64,000 nucleotides of DNA from Cephalotus follicularis. Taxonomy: Eukaryota > Streptophyta > Magnoliopsida > Oxalidales > Cephalotaceae. Shown one piece after another: positions 49,701 to 61,188 of this stretch. The notes under the pieces are model-generated. The model worked only from the letters and a program-made list of their open reading frames with translations, did not search any database and had not been told where the DNA came from. Location: positions 85,892-149,891 of the forward strand of contig BDDD01001756.1 in assembly GCA_001972305.1 (NCBI GenBank), written 5' to 3'. A program made the translations under genes and the position numbers. Numbering within the stretch: the first letter of the stretch is position 1; each line of letters opens with the position of its first letter.

Positions 49701-50244
49701 GCCAATTCCTTAGCCATTCCTTTCATTTTACTCATTCTTCTCCCTCTCTTTATCCTTCTCCTTCTCTCTCTCTCTCTCTCTCTCCCAACCAGCAGCCTCC
49801 TCCTCCATAGCAGCTCCGGATTGCATCTCCAACAACAAACAACAATTGAAGTCTCACCTTTCCTTGGTTGAAGCAAGATTGCAGTGGATTCTTCAAGTTT
49901 CCCAACCGATTGATTGATTGGAATCTCAACTTTTGAAGCTTTGTTAAAGGTTGGACATCCCTACTTGAATTGCCTATTGCTTAAGTGCATGATTGATTGA
50001 ATTGCATGATTGATTGAGTGATTGAATGATTGAATTGAAATGAATTGTGAAACTAGGGTTTTCATTGATTTTTCTTGCTCTAATTCATGTAGCAAGATTG
50101 AAACTGAATTTTGAAGGTTGTAACAAGTTTTACTAACCTTAAATGATTGATTTTAAACCTTGGTTTTCATAGAATGGCTTGAAATTGTATTTTGACTTGA
50201 AAATTGCTGGTTTTCTGCACAAAATCGGCCATTCCCAGCAAAGA

Positions 50245-50512
50245 CATTGATCCCCTTGCGCATGGACATCGATGTCTTTTGCTTTGAGATGCAACCTCCT
50301 TGATTTCGCAGCAAAGGCATCGATGTCTTTGAAAGACATCAACGTCTTTGCCTTGAGTAGTCTTTTCCCAGAGAAGGCATCGACGCGGGACATTGATACG
50401 CATTCCCAGGTCATTTTTATTGAAACGCGTCGACCTCTTTGTCCAAGGACATCGACGTCTTCGGCCAACTGAGAAAGACATCGATGTCTTTCAAAGACAT
50501 CGACGTCCTTCT
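50245..50512. repeat. TCGA-palindrome array (E 3' LTR)
   Basis: Counterpart of 43141-43450 with the same consensus. Some centres have changed, such as the first. A few further units follow after F (about 60262-60300). Confidence 0.78.
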
Positions 50513-50526
50513 ACCATTTTCAAAGG

Positions 50527-50531
50527 CATGC
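50527..50531. other. Target duplication of F, left (CATGC)
   Basis: CATGC, repeated at 60252-60256. Confidence 0.9.
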
Positions 50532-51217
50532 TGTAACGCCCTGTAGCAGTTTTGGAACTTTTTCTATGGAGTGTACTTTTTTTTTATGGGATTTGGACTT
50601 AATTTGAGCAAGAGAATAAGGTTAAGTGTTGTTTGTGTTATAAGCCCATGGGCAAAGCATGATTAGTGATAGTTAAAGGACTTAAGTGCAAAGCTTGTTG
50701 AGGAAGCTTCCATATCCCAAGACAAAAGACGGCTTAAGTTGGGATTAGTGTGAAGACTTTTTGGAGTTGTAGCCATCCTTTCTTGTAGCTTCAGCAGAGA
50801 GTTTAGAGAGTTTTAGACAGAGACAGTTCTAGTTTTCTTTTTTTCTTTCCATTCTTAGCGCCTGAACCAGAGGGAGCTTGTAGCGTCCGACCCCAGTAAG
50901 AAGAACAAGTGGATGAGGAAAGACGTAGTCAGCCAGAGGAAGAGCGTATCAGAAAGAAGGGACGCTAACATCCAAGGAAGTAACAAAAACTGTGAGTCGG
51001 ACATCCTTTCTATGTTTCCAGTTGTTTTATGATGTTCTTGATAACTCTTTCGATTTCTAATCCCTAGTACAGTGAGAGCTTTCTAACAGGAATTTATTTC
51101 CCTAGCGTCTTTGTATGTTTCCCATGACAGAAAGAGAGAGAGAGAGTTTCTCAATCACTAGAGCTCAAGTTCTTCAAATGAATTAGTCACTTTCCAGTAA
51201 GGTAACGCGTATGTGCT

Positions 51218-51482
51218 CAACCCAACTCCTCGGCCTACTATGGTCTATGATGGGAAGTCGAGCGAGTCTGCCCCAGGGTTCCATACCTGGATCTCCTTTA
51301 CACTATTGTCTATGATGGTGTTTAGGGTATGAGTGTAGCCGAGCACTATGTACATAGCTCCAACCTCCTCGGTCTAATATTATCTCTGATAGGAAGCCAG
51401 GCGAGTCCGTCCCCAGGTCCTACCTGGATGTCCTTTACGCTATTGACTATGATGGTGTATAGGGTTTGAGTACAGCAGAGCT
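51218..51482 (+). repeat. Diverged tandem duplication in F LTR
   Basis: Units 51218-51360 and 51361-51482 share CTCGGCCTA, TCTATGAT, GGCGAGTC and CTATTG...ATGATGGTGT..AGGGT blocks. The 3' LTR has both units too, with G inserted in the first, so the duplication is older than F's insertion. Confidence 0.75.
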
Positions 51483-52009
51483 AAGTTGTTAAAAGTAGAG
51501 ATTAGGGCCTTTCAGTAAGTCTTCTAGAGGAGGACTTTGTCCTCGGCAGTTATGCCATCAGCCTAGTTAAATAAGAAAAACAAAGAATTTCAAGCACAGA
51601 AGGGAACCATGGGTTCTCGGCAGTTACTGCCAAGCAGGCTTCGGCCTAGATCAGCTCAGCGCCACTATAAGTTGGTAACTATATTATGTAACAAGCCGGT
51701 TTTGGCCTAGATCAGCATAGAAAAGGAAAGCCAGTTCCTAGCTTAGTTGTTCTCCTCAGGTGTTTAGCCGAGAAAGACCCAAGTTCTTTATCAGATACCT
51801 TTGTTTTAATGAGTTGTACTCTTAAATTTATTTCAGCTTATAAGAATGTTCTAGAACCAGCTCAGCAGTGAAAGAGTAAGTTTTTCTAGTACTTTGAGCG
51901 TTTCTTTATTGTATGCCATGACATATGCTTGTTTTCATGTTCATGGTAAGCTTTCTTTCACCAGATTCATTTATAAGAATGTACCAGAGGATGTTTCGTT
52001 CTCATTCAC

Positions 52010-52026
52010 TTAGTCAGTTGGACTAA
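52010..52026 (+). other. LTR stem-loop (F 5' LTR)
   Basis: TTAGTC / GACTAA around loop AGTTG. Compared with E (TTAGCC / GGCTAA), one C-G pair has become T-A with pairing kept. It lies about 1.16 kb before the LTR end, farther than in other families. Confidence 0.68.
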
Positions 52027-53271
52027 TCCCCTCAGAGACTGTTTTGCAGACCAGCCAGCAAGAGGAGACCCTCCAGCTCAGCAGTAGATAGATTAGCAAG
52101 GTAGTTTTTGAGCTCAGCACCGTGGAACGTCAGCTCGGGTGTTTAGCACTTGCATCGTATGGGGCATACTTTGGGTTCTGTTACCCTTTGTTCGTAGTAG
52201 ATTAGCTTTTCTTTGTAAGCTTGATGTTCTTTTACCTGCCGAGGGAGCCAATGTTTGTATACCAGAGGACATATATGTAATTATTTTATGCTTTCAACAT
52301 ATGTTATGGATGTTTTAAGTTAACATATGTGCTTATCATGTGTTTTTATGAACTTTTTATGTTTTCAATTTTGTGATCCCAGGCCTGGCAGGGGAGCTAG
52401 AGTGTCCCCGGGCTAGTATAGCAGAGACGTGCTTAGCGGGGGAGAATAGTTTTTGGCTAAGGTTTTTGCCTTAAGTTTTTGGAGTGTTACCTGTGGAGGC
52501 AAGGTGTCTCCGGTTAAGGTTGCCTTTGGAGTACACCACGAGAAGGAGTCCTCGGGTAAATACCAGGGAAGGCTGGTTAGAAGAAGGCCCAGGACGGGCA
52601 CATGTTTGATGGTTAGCGTTTAAGTTATGCTGTACGTTTTGATGTTAGTTGGGTTGCTGAGTTAAGCAGGGGTGCCAGGGGAGTTCAAGTGAGCACGTGA
52701 GGCGTGCGTGGGTTTCTCCCCAGACGCTTATGTTGTTTTCTCCCCAGGGCGTTAGTTATGCGCAACGTTTTGGACTTGGGCTAAGGGTGTTTTAGCCTAA
52801 GAAGGAGAAAGACCTGAGGACAAGTAGTGTCCCCGGGAATTTTGGTTAAGTGTTCTCGTGAGTTGCACGTTTGTGCTCTCCCTGGGCATGCTTTGCGCGT
52901 TGTGTTAAGTCCATGTGAGGAGCACGTGGGGGTTAAGTAAGGTGGGGCATTTTGGTGCCTTGGTTAAGTAAAGCCTTGGGAGTTAGTGTTACGGCGGGTT
53001 TCGAGTTTTGGTTTTAAGTTGTACGCGGGGCATGAGCAGGGGAGGAGTTAGCTCCTCTGCCCCGTCTGCCCAGTTTGCTGTGCGCCCAGCCCAGCCCAGG
53101 CTTTCTCCTCGGGCAGTTGTAGTTTAAGAGGGTTGTTGGCAATAGGAGCGCCATCCCCGGTCAGGGCACGTCTCTCATAGAGTTAGCGGGGTATCTTGTT
53201 GGGTTGCGTTCATGCATTGCATATAGGTGGTAACCTTTTCGTGATACGTTAGCATGTTGTTGTAGAAGACG

Positions 53272-54480
53272 ATGCCACCTAAGACACGTAGTGGAGGTCG
53301 TGCAGATCACGGCAGAGGTCATGGCAGAGGCAGAGGAAGAGTGATTCCTTGCAAGACAGTGGAGCAGGAGGTTCCTATGGATGCGCCAGAGGAACAAGAG
53401 CATGTGGGAGTTGAAGAGCAGGTAGCGCAGCAGGTACCGAAGGAGCTTGTTCCAGCAGCGCAGTCAGTTGCGTGTACGCCTCCTCCGGCACCTACCAGTG
53501 GACCTACAGAGATGATGCGGGAGATGACGATGTGGGCACAAACTATGGGTTTGGCCAGACCGCAACCTCTTCCAGTGGAACGCATGCAATGGTTGGGAGC
53601 AACATCCTTCGAGGGAACATGAGACCCCATGGATGCAGATGCATGGTTGAACCACCTAGAAGAGATCTTCATTCAGTTGGAGATAGCTGAGGACACGAGG
53701 GCAAGGAATGTGTCTTTCTTCCTTGCAAAAGGTTCACCAAGATGGTGGGATGCTCTTGTAGCTCGGGACGAGAGCCTGGCAGAGATCACGTGGGAGAAGT
53801 TCAAGAAGGGAGTTTAGACAATACTTCTTCCCACCCACGTTCGTTAAAGAGAAGAGGAAGGAGTTTTTGTATCTGCGGAAAGGTAATGGGACCGTATCTC
53901 AGTATGAGTATCGTTTTATGGACTTGTCCCATTTTGCTCCAGCCCTGGTAGCAGATCAAGAGGAGCGATGTCAGAAGTTTCTTGAGGGCCTTAGACCCAA
54001 GATCAGAAATATGGTGTCCGTCACCCCGTGGTTGGTGTTGGCGATCTGGTGGAAGCTGCCAAGAGAGTATAGTCAAGCCTAGTAGACCAGAGGATGCATC
54101 AAGAGGAAGGACGAAAGAGATCCTCATCTCAGTTCGAGCAGGCAGAGAACCCTTCCAAGGCTCAGAAGCAGTGGGGACCTCAGTCCTCAGGCAACGTCAG
54201 AGGAGGAACTTCTTAGCAGACACAGACGGCTCCAGTTGCTAGCAGTGTTCAAGGGAGTTCTTATCAGAGCAACAGGGCACCTCAGTGTGAAGTTTGTGGC
54301 AAGCTGCATTTTGGAGAATGCAAGAAGGGAAGTTTTGCATGTTACAGGTGTGGCGAGGAAGGAAACATGAAGAGAGATTGCCCTCAGCAAACTCTTAGTG
54401 AAGCGATGACGCCTGTGACAGCACCAGTGAGGAAGCAGACCTTCGCCAGTGGTACGACCCAGTCATCTCAGCCTTCAGGC
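53272..54480 (+). pseudogene. Element F gag remnant
   Basis: Starts MPPKTRSGGRADHGRGHGRG at 53272, with a long Arg/Gly-rich basic N-terminus. The gag core follows (DADAWLNHLEEIFIQLEIAE near 53629, GSPRWWDALVARDESLAEIT near 53730). The C-terminal part keeps a double knuckle at about 54286-54376: [12 protein letters not shown], then a diverged second ([14 protein letters not shown]). Broken. No pol follows. Confidence 0.8.
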
Positions 54481-54755
54481 GCGTAGAGAACAAGTTGTAC
54501 AGCACCCCACCCCAGTATAGCCAGAGCTGGTAGTAACAGACCATGAGCTACAGCAAGAGTTTGCTCTCTTCACAGAGGGACAGATATGACAACACCAGAT
54601 ATGCCACCAGGTGAGATCTTGCCTTCTATGCTTCTCCTTTAGTAGGATAAGTTAAGTTATAGCATCTGTTAGTTGAGCATAGTTGCAGAGAAGCCAGAGA
54701 TGATAGAATAGTTTTCCTAAGGTGTGACTTGAGGAATTTTGAGGACAAAATTTCT
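54481..54755 (+). other. Element F post-gag stretch, no pol
   Basis: About 275 bases between gag and the purine tract. I see no protease, RT or integrase motif in any frame. Confidence 0.6.
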
Positions 54756-54769
54756 GAAGGTGGGGAGGT
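54756..54769 (+). other. Polypurine tract (F)
   Basis: GAAGGTGGGGAGGT before TGTGACGCCCC. Confidence 0.88.
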
Positions 54770-55556
54770 TGTGACGCCCCGTAGCAGTTTTGGAACTTTT
54801 TCTATGGAGTATAATTTTTTTTATGGGCTTTGGACTTAATTTGAGAGAGAGAAGAAGGTTAAGTGTTTTTTGTGTTATAAGCCCAAGTGTAAATCTTGAT
54901 TAGTGATAGTTAAAGGACTTAAGTGCAAAGCTTGTTGAGGAAGCTTCCATATCCCAAGACAAAAGACGGCTTAAGTTGGGATTAGTGTGAAGACTTTTTG
55001 GAGTTGTAGCCATCCTTTCTTCTAGCTTCAGGTGAGAGTTTAGAGAGTTTTAGAGAGAGAGAGTTCTAGTTTTCTTCTTCTTCTTTCCGTTCTTAGCGCC
55101 TGAACAAGAGGGAACTTGTAACGTCCGACCCCAGCAAGAAGAACAAGCGGACGAGGAAAGAAGCAGTCAGCCAGAGAAAGAGCGTAGCAGAAAGAAGGGA
55201 CGCTAACGTCCAAGGAAGTAACAAGAACTGTGAGTCGGACATCCTTTCTATGTTTCTAGTTGTTTCATGATGTTCTTGATAACTCTTTCAGTTTCTAATC
55301 CCCGGTCCAGTGATAGCTTTCTAATGGGAATTTTTTTCCCTAGCGTCTTTATATGTTTCCCTTGACAGAAAGAGAGAGAAAGAGAGTTTCTCGAGCACTA
55401 GAGATCAAGTTCTTCAAGTGAATTAGTCATTTTCCAGTAAGGTAACGCATACGTGCTCAACCCAACTCCTTGGCCTACTATTGTCTATGATGGAAAGTCG
55501 AGCGAGTCTGCCCCCGGGTTCCATACTTGAATCTCCTTTACACTATTGTCTATGAT
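54770..55556 (+). repeat. Element F 3' LTR, part before G
   Basis: Aligns with 50532 onward up to CTATTGTCTATGAT, where G is inserted. Confidence 0.92.
55552..55556. other. Target duplication of G, left (ATGAT)
   Basis: ATGAT, repeated at 58311-58315. Confidence 0.9.
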
Positions 55557-56703
55557 TGTAATACCCTGTTCGTTCGTAAATATATTTTACAGATTTTATA
55601 TGTGTTTTCGGGCTTTTAATTTTGTTTAATTTTAAAAGTCCGGTTGCCCTACAATTTGGTTTATGTGAATTGTGCTGACTGATACCAGTCCGGAATTTGG
55701 GTATGTTATGCTATGTTGAATTTGGGTTTTATTTATTTTATTTTAATCCAAAATTATTTTAATTAAAAACAAATTATTTACCTTTTTATTTTAAAATCCC
55801 TTAATTCTTTTTATTATTAATTCTTTAATATTCTTTTTCCTATTGTACCATTTTCTTCTACTTTCCTCCCACGTTCTTCCTTCTTTCCAGCAAATCTTTC
55901 TTCCCACCATCAATTCACATGCTAAAGTCCTTCCTTTTCCCATTTCAAAATCCAGAAAAGTTCCCTTTCTTCCCCCTGTTGTCAAATCATGTCTCCTCCT
56001 TTCTCCTTTCTTTGAGTGCCTTTGCTATTTTATATGATACCTCATCATTATTGCAAGCCACTGCCGAAATTGCCTTGTTAGTGTATAACAATCTGCTGTG
56101 TAATTTATTCTTCAAAGTCAGAAGAGGTAAATTCAATCCTTTAGTTGTTTCCTTGGATTAAATTCTCTTAGTTTGCTATGTATGTCTAAGTATGTCATGG
56201 TTTTGTATCCTTCTTTCTTTGTTTTTGTTCACAGCCCAATTGTGGGTGTGTGCTAGTGTTTCTTCTACTGTTTTTGTGTTCTGGGAATCACTACAGGTCA
56301 GTAAATTCGTCCGCTTTAATTATAGTTTTGTTTCAATGGCATACTTTGAGTTTTTATGCTCTTGGTGTCCTTGGGTCATTGATTCTTGCCTAAATGTGTT
56401 GTCATTGTGTTAGTGATATTGTAAACGCGTTTTATACTCATATATATGTCACAAACTGAGTTTATAACATCTGTAATCAATTAGGAACAGAATCTGGACA
56501 TGTACATCCATTGTCTTCTTACTTCCTTTTTCAAGTTAAATAATTGACAGGTCGTTTCCTTGTCAAATTTGTGTTTTTATGTCACCTACAAGTCATATAT
56601 AATCATATGTTTATGTCCATATGTCTCTACTTTAATGTAGAAACCATTTGAACCATTTTCAGTAGCAAATCGTCGAATTTCCAACTGTTCTGTCACCCAG
56701 AAC

Positions 56704-56910
56704 AGTCGGCTGTCTCTGTGGACAGTCGGCTGGAATGGTCAGGTAGCCGACTGCCACATGAATGCAGTCGACTGCCTAGGTTGTGTAGTCGACTGGATGG
56801 ATGAACACAGTCAACTGCCTGCCCTTTTAATTGAGTAGTCGACTGGACCTTTTGTATAGTCGACTGCCAAGCTTCCCCAGTCGACTGGAGCCCTGTTTTA
56901 GTCGACTGTT
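56704..56910. repeat. TCGA-palindrome array (solo LTR G)
   Basis: Ten AGTCGACTG-like sites begin at 56704, 56724, 56745, 56766, 56787, 56809, 56837, 56858, 56879 and 56900. The steps are 20, 21, 21, 21, 22, 28, 21, 21 and 21. Spacer sequences differ from one another. Confidence 0.88.
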
Positions 56911-57945
56911 TTGCCCTGGAATGTAATGTTTTCAACTGTTTTGATTCGTTTAATCCCCGAATCGATCCGAATCTTTTCCAAACACTGCTAAGAGTCTGTT
57001 TAATGCTTCTGATGTGTTTTAGACTCTTATACACATGATTTTGAATGTCTTTATAGATTGTTGTGCTTCAAGTGGATTCCGTTTAAATTGTCTATTCGTA
57101 AGTACTTTGTGAGCGCATAAGGTACGGATTTTCTGTTCCTTGGCTATCTGACATTCAAACTGAAACTGTTTTGATAAACATCTTCGTTTATGAAATCAAT
57201 GATGTTTCATGATTTTGATACGTTTTGAATTTAAAGTTGGTTTGACATTTTAATTGATTCCGACTTTATCTATACGATATGTTATGGTACGATATGTTAG
57301 GATACGATATGTTATGATATGATATGTTATAATACTGTTGTGAGCAGTTTTTGAATATGTTGTGTGAAAACATATTTATGCGATTTAAGATGATTTTGAT
57401 AAATCAATTATTTTGAAATTATATACTGAGTATTGTACCCACCTATGGGGCGTATCCATAGGCACGTCGTGCGCCTGGCACGGGGACGTGACACTCCTGT
57501 AGCAGTGTGATTAGACTACGACGTCTCTGAGTGTATGAACGAATCCCATGAGGTGGATTTGTGGATCCGCTATGTGATAGAGGCGTATGAATCGATTCTA
57601 GTTTATGTGATATGAGCTGAATTCAGATATATGATCTGAGGTGTGATTGGATATGTGTATATGAGAATTGACTTGTGTAGTGCCGTACACTTCAATTCTA
57701 GTGGGCATGTGGAATTAGCGCCTCCCTTGCCAAAATTTATGATATGTGATATGAATATGGCTCAGTATGTTTTACGAACTACGATTTATAGCGTTTTGAA
57801 TTGTTTCGTAATTGTTTCAAAAGATATGCAATTGTCATTTGTATATGATTAAACTGTTGTAGCTGTTTAAGATTTCTGTTATGAAGTTTATTGAAATATT
57901 ACTGTTTTTAAGTTATCGTTTATTGTTTTATTTCCCTTATCCGTA

Positions 57946-57960
57946 CTGAGGTTTGCTCAG
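57946..57960 (+). other. LTR stem-loop (G)
   Basis: CTGAG / CTCAG around loop GTTTG, 350 bases before the LTR end; identical to A. Confidence 0.6.
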
Positions 57961-58310
57961 CCGCGCTTTTTTTTTTCCATGCGGCAGGTTTTCAGGAGCA
58001 GCGGGGGAAAGTGTGATTGAGTGATGACTACCCTATGTGTTGGATCCTTAGGAGAGTGATCCTTATGTTATGTTTAGTGGTCTGATACATGGATTTTCAT
58101 GTTTTATGTTTTATGTTTTAAATTGGTACTGGTGTATGTTTTGAATTTTCCGCAACCACTTAATATGTTAAATGGTTAAGTTTTAATGTTTTGATAAGAC
58201 TGCCACGTTTTCTGGCTGTTATTGGCTAATAAAGAACACTTATGATTTGTTAAGTTGAGTTATGTTATGATATGACCCTGTGATGACTCCCGCCATCCGG
58301 GGGTGTTACA

Positions 58311-60251
58311 ATGATGGTGTTTAGGGTATGAGTGCAGCCGAGCACTATGTATATAGGTCCAACCTCCTTGGTCTACTATTGTCTATGATAGGAAGTCGGG
58401 CGAGACTGTCCCCAGGTCCTACCTGGATCTCCTTTACGCTATTGTTTATGATGGTGTATAGGGTTTGAGTACAGCAGAGCTAAGTTGCTAAAAGTAGAGA
58501 TTAGAGACTTTCAGTAAGTTTTCTAGAGGAGAACTTTGTCCTCGGCACTTATGCCACCAGCCCAGTTAAATAACAAAAGCAAAGAATAGCAAGCACAGAA
58601 GGGAACCATGGGTTCTCGGCAGTTACTGCCAAGCAGGCTTCGGCCTAGATCAGCTCAGCGCCACTATAAGTTGGCAACTATATTATGTAACAAGCAGGCA
58701 TCAGCCTAGATCAGCAAAGCAAAGAAAAGCCAGTTCCTAGCTTAGTTGTTCTCCTCGGGTGTTTACCCGGGATGGGACCCAATTCTTTATCAGATACCTT
58801 TCTTTTAATGAGTTGTACTCTTTAGTTTATTTCAGCTTATATGAACGTTCTAGAACCAGCTAAGCAGTGAAAGAGTAAGTTTTTCAAGTACTTTGCACGT
58901 TTCTTTATTGTATGCTATGACATATGCTTGTTTACAGTCTTTTCCCCAGTTGGGATAGTTTTTCATGTTCATGGCAAGCTTTCTTTTAGCACATTCATTT
59001 ATAAGAATGTACCGAAGGATGTTTCATTCTCATTCACTTAGTCAGTTGGACTAATCCCCTCACAGACTGTTTTGCAGACCAGCCAGAAGAAGGAGACCCT
59101 CCAGCTCAGTAGTAGATAGTTTAGCAAGGTAGTTTTTGAGCTCAGCACCGTGGAACGTTAGCTCGGGCATTTAGCACTTGCATAGCATGGGGCATAGTTT
59201 GGGTTCTGTTACCCTTTGTTTGTAGTAGAGTAGCTTTCCTTTGTAAGCTTGATGTTCTTTTACCTGCCGGGGGAGGCAGTGTTTGTATACCAGAGGACAT
59301 ATATGTAATGGTTTTAGGCTTTCGAGATATGTTATGGATGTTTTCAGTTGACAGATGTGCTTATCATGTGTTTTTATGAACTGTTTATGTTTTGAGTTTT
59401 GTGATCCCAGGCCTGGCAGGGGAGCTAGAGAGTCCCCGAGCTAGTATAGCGGAGACGAGCTTGGAGGGGGAGAATAGTTTTTGGCTAAGGTTGTTGCCTT
59501 AAGTTTTTGGAGTGTTACCCGTGGAGGCAGAATGTCCCCGGGTAAGGTTGCCTTTGGAGTACACCCCGAGAAGGAGTCCTCGGGTAGATGCCAGGGAAGG
59601 CTGGTTAGAATGAGTCCTGGGATGGGCACATGTTTGATGGTCAGCGTTTAAGTTATGCTGTGTGTTTTGAAGTTTCTTGTGTTGTTGAGTTGAACAGGGG
59701 TGCCAGGGGACAAGGCATGGTCGCAGGGGAGTTTAAGTGAGCACGTGAGGCGTGCGTAGGTTTTTCCCCCGGCGCTTATGTTGTTTTCTCCCCAGGGCAA
59801 TAGTTAGGCTCAGCGTTTTGGACCTGGAATAAGGGTGTTTTAGCCTAAGAAGGAGAAAGACCCGAGGAAAAGGATTGTTCCCGGACATGTTGGTTATGTG
59901 TGCTCGTGAGTTACACGTGTGTGCTCTCCCCCGGCATGCTTTGAGCGTTATGTGAACTCCACGAGAGGAGCGCGTGGGGCTTAAGTAATGTGGTGCGTTT
60001 TTGAGCCTTGATTAAGTAAAGCCTTGGGCGTTAGTGTTACGGCGCGTTTTGAGTTTTGGTTTTAAGTTGTGCGCGGGGCATGAGCAGGAGAGGAGTTAGC
60101 TCCTCTGCCTCGGCTGCCCAGTTAACTGCACGCCCAGCCCAGCCCAGGCTTTCTCCTTGGGCAGTTGTAGTTTAAGAGGGTTGTTGGCAGAGGAGTGCCA
60201 TTCCCGGTCTGGGCACGTGTCCCATTGTGTTAGCGGGAATGGGTCGTGACA
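58311..60251 (+). repeat. Element F 3' LTR, part after G
   Basis: Begins with the second copy of ATGAT and continues the F LTR (GGTGTTTAGGGTATGAG) to GTCGTGACA at 60251. Contains the palindrome GGCAGTTACTGCC (58618-58630) and a stem-loop (59038-59054). Confidence 0.92.
59038..59054 (+). other. LTR stem-loop (F 3' LTR)
   Basis: TTAGTC / GACTAA around AGTTG, identical to the 5' LTR copy, about 1.2 kb before the LTR end. Confidence 0.66.
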
Positions 60252-61171
60252 CATGCCCTGATACGCATCAATGTCTTTTCCCAATTACATCGACGCCTTT
60301 TGGGCTAAGTGGAATTTTTGACTGTTTAAAGCTAGTTTTCAACTTCTTTTCACATTGCCACTTGTCTGGAGCATCACTTGGGGTGTTCAAGTGTTTGAAA
60401 ATGGTTTTAATGATTGTACTGACCGATTGATTGCTTGAGTCATGAGTGATGTGAGTCTAAGTCGATAAGTTGGACGCACATTCCCAACCCTCCATTAGAT
60501 ACCGTCACTCATTGACTTTGCTTATTGACATTGAAATGATATTGCATTGACGTGATTGATGGTATTGTATGGATCCTATAGAGCGACCTTATGATTCGTG
60601 TCGGCATGTTAGGTTGTTGACTCTGTCCACCTATTTCATCGATCGTTTCATTACTGCATTGTGTTGACCTGCTGATGAGTGATACCAATTGATTGTCGAT
60701 TGATGCTCCCTTGAGGCTGTAGCTCCCTAACGGTGTCAGTAGCTCCCTCGATTGTAGCTCATCGAGACTGTATTGACCCAGCCATAGGCTGGAAGATCTA
60801 TAAGTCGCAGACCTGATCAATTTGGGAACCGTATATAGATCTCCCACCTTTTTTGAAGGACTACCTTCCGTGGGATTGATCACTGCTAACTGATTGACAT
60901 TGTACTGACCCGAGGTCGCATACTCTGTAGGGTATGGTTGCTTGATTGGGTGTTTGATACACCACCAATGAGTGTCTGTCATTGATTGATTGTTATAGAT
61001 CCTATTCGTATGCTCTGTTATGGGTCATTGTTATACCGGTAGTCTGATCGCCAGCTGTACATATGCATTTGCGATGTCACGCATTGATATTGTACACCGC
61101 ACATTTTTATTTCATAGATTGTCATCGATATTGCACATTGTACATGTATACATGCTGCATGAGGTTTCTGC

Positions 61172-61188
61172 TTAGCCAGTGTGGCTAA
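61172..61188 (+). other. LTR stem-loop (E 3' LTR)
   Basis: TTAGCC / GGCTAA around AGTGT, identical to the 5' LTR copy. Confidence 0.66.

Larger units (their letters stand above)
49528..50531 (+). repeat. Element E 3' LTR, first part
   Basis: Aligns with 42435 onward, including a TATA box (49694-49700), a CT microsatellite (about 49760-49790) and a TCGA array (50245-50512). F is inserted at 50532. Confidence 0.9.
50532..53190 (+). repeat. Element F 5' LTR
   Basis: Starts TGTAACGCCCTG. The right edge is approximate, because the LTR/internal boundary is not sharp. It has a diverged internal duplication (51218-51482), a palindrome GGCAGTTACTGCC at 51619-51631, a stem-loop (52010-52026) and a GC-rich 3' third. 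It has no TCGA array like those of the other families. No gene is seen. Confidence 0.85.
55557..58310 (+). repeat. Element G: solo LTR of the A subfamily
   Basis: 2754 bases from TGTAATACCCTG to GGGTGTTACA, flanked by ATGAT, with no internal region. It matches the partial LTR of A more closely than the LTRs of B (for example the GAATTCAGATATATG region near 57610). It arose from a full element by recombination between its LTRs. It carries the most regular TCGA array (56704-56910) and a stem-loop (57946-57960). Open frames inside have no domain. Confidence 0.93.
50532..60251 (+). mobile_element. Element F: gag-only Ty3/Gypsy (Tekay-like), carrying solo LTR G
   Basis: Long LTRs (50532 to about 53190; 54770-60251, the latter split by G), a short internal region of about 1.6 kb with gag but no recognisable protease, RT or integrase, and a 5-bp duplication CATGC. 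The GAGGACAAAATTTC stretch and purine tract before the 3' LTR are of Tekay type. About 19 differences in the first 300 LTR bases by eye (about 6%). It probably moved with help from an autonomous relative, or is a reduced copy; one copy cannot tell which. Confidence 0.85.

Noticed and set aside
49760-49790. CT microsatellite as a possible regulatory GAGA-type element
   Set aside because: The 5' LTR has a shorter, less regular run at the same place, so it looks like ordinary slippage in a CT-rich leader.
51619-51631. GGCAGTTACTGCC palindrome in the F LTR as a further member of the TCGA arrays
   Set aside because: It lacks the TCGA centre and stands alone in each F LTR (also 58618-58630), with no regular spacing.
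53161-53690. Minus-strand frames of 63-117 codons opposite F gag
   Set aside because: Shadows of the Arg/Gly-rich gag on the other strand.
56704-56910. Regularly spaced palindromes resembling a CRISPR array
   Set aside because: The repeat is only about 9-10 bases with near-21-base steps, lies inside a plant LTR and is shared by family members. There are no cas genes and the host is eukaryotic.
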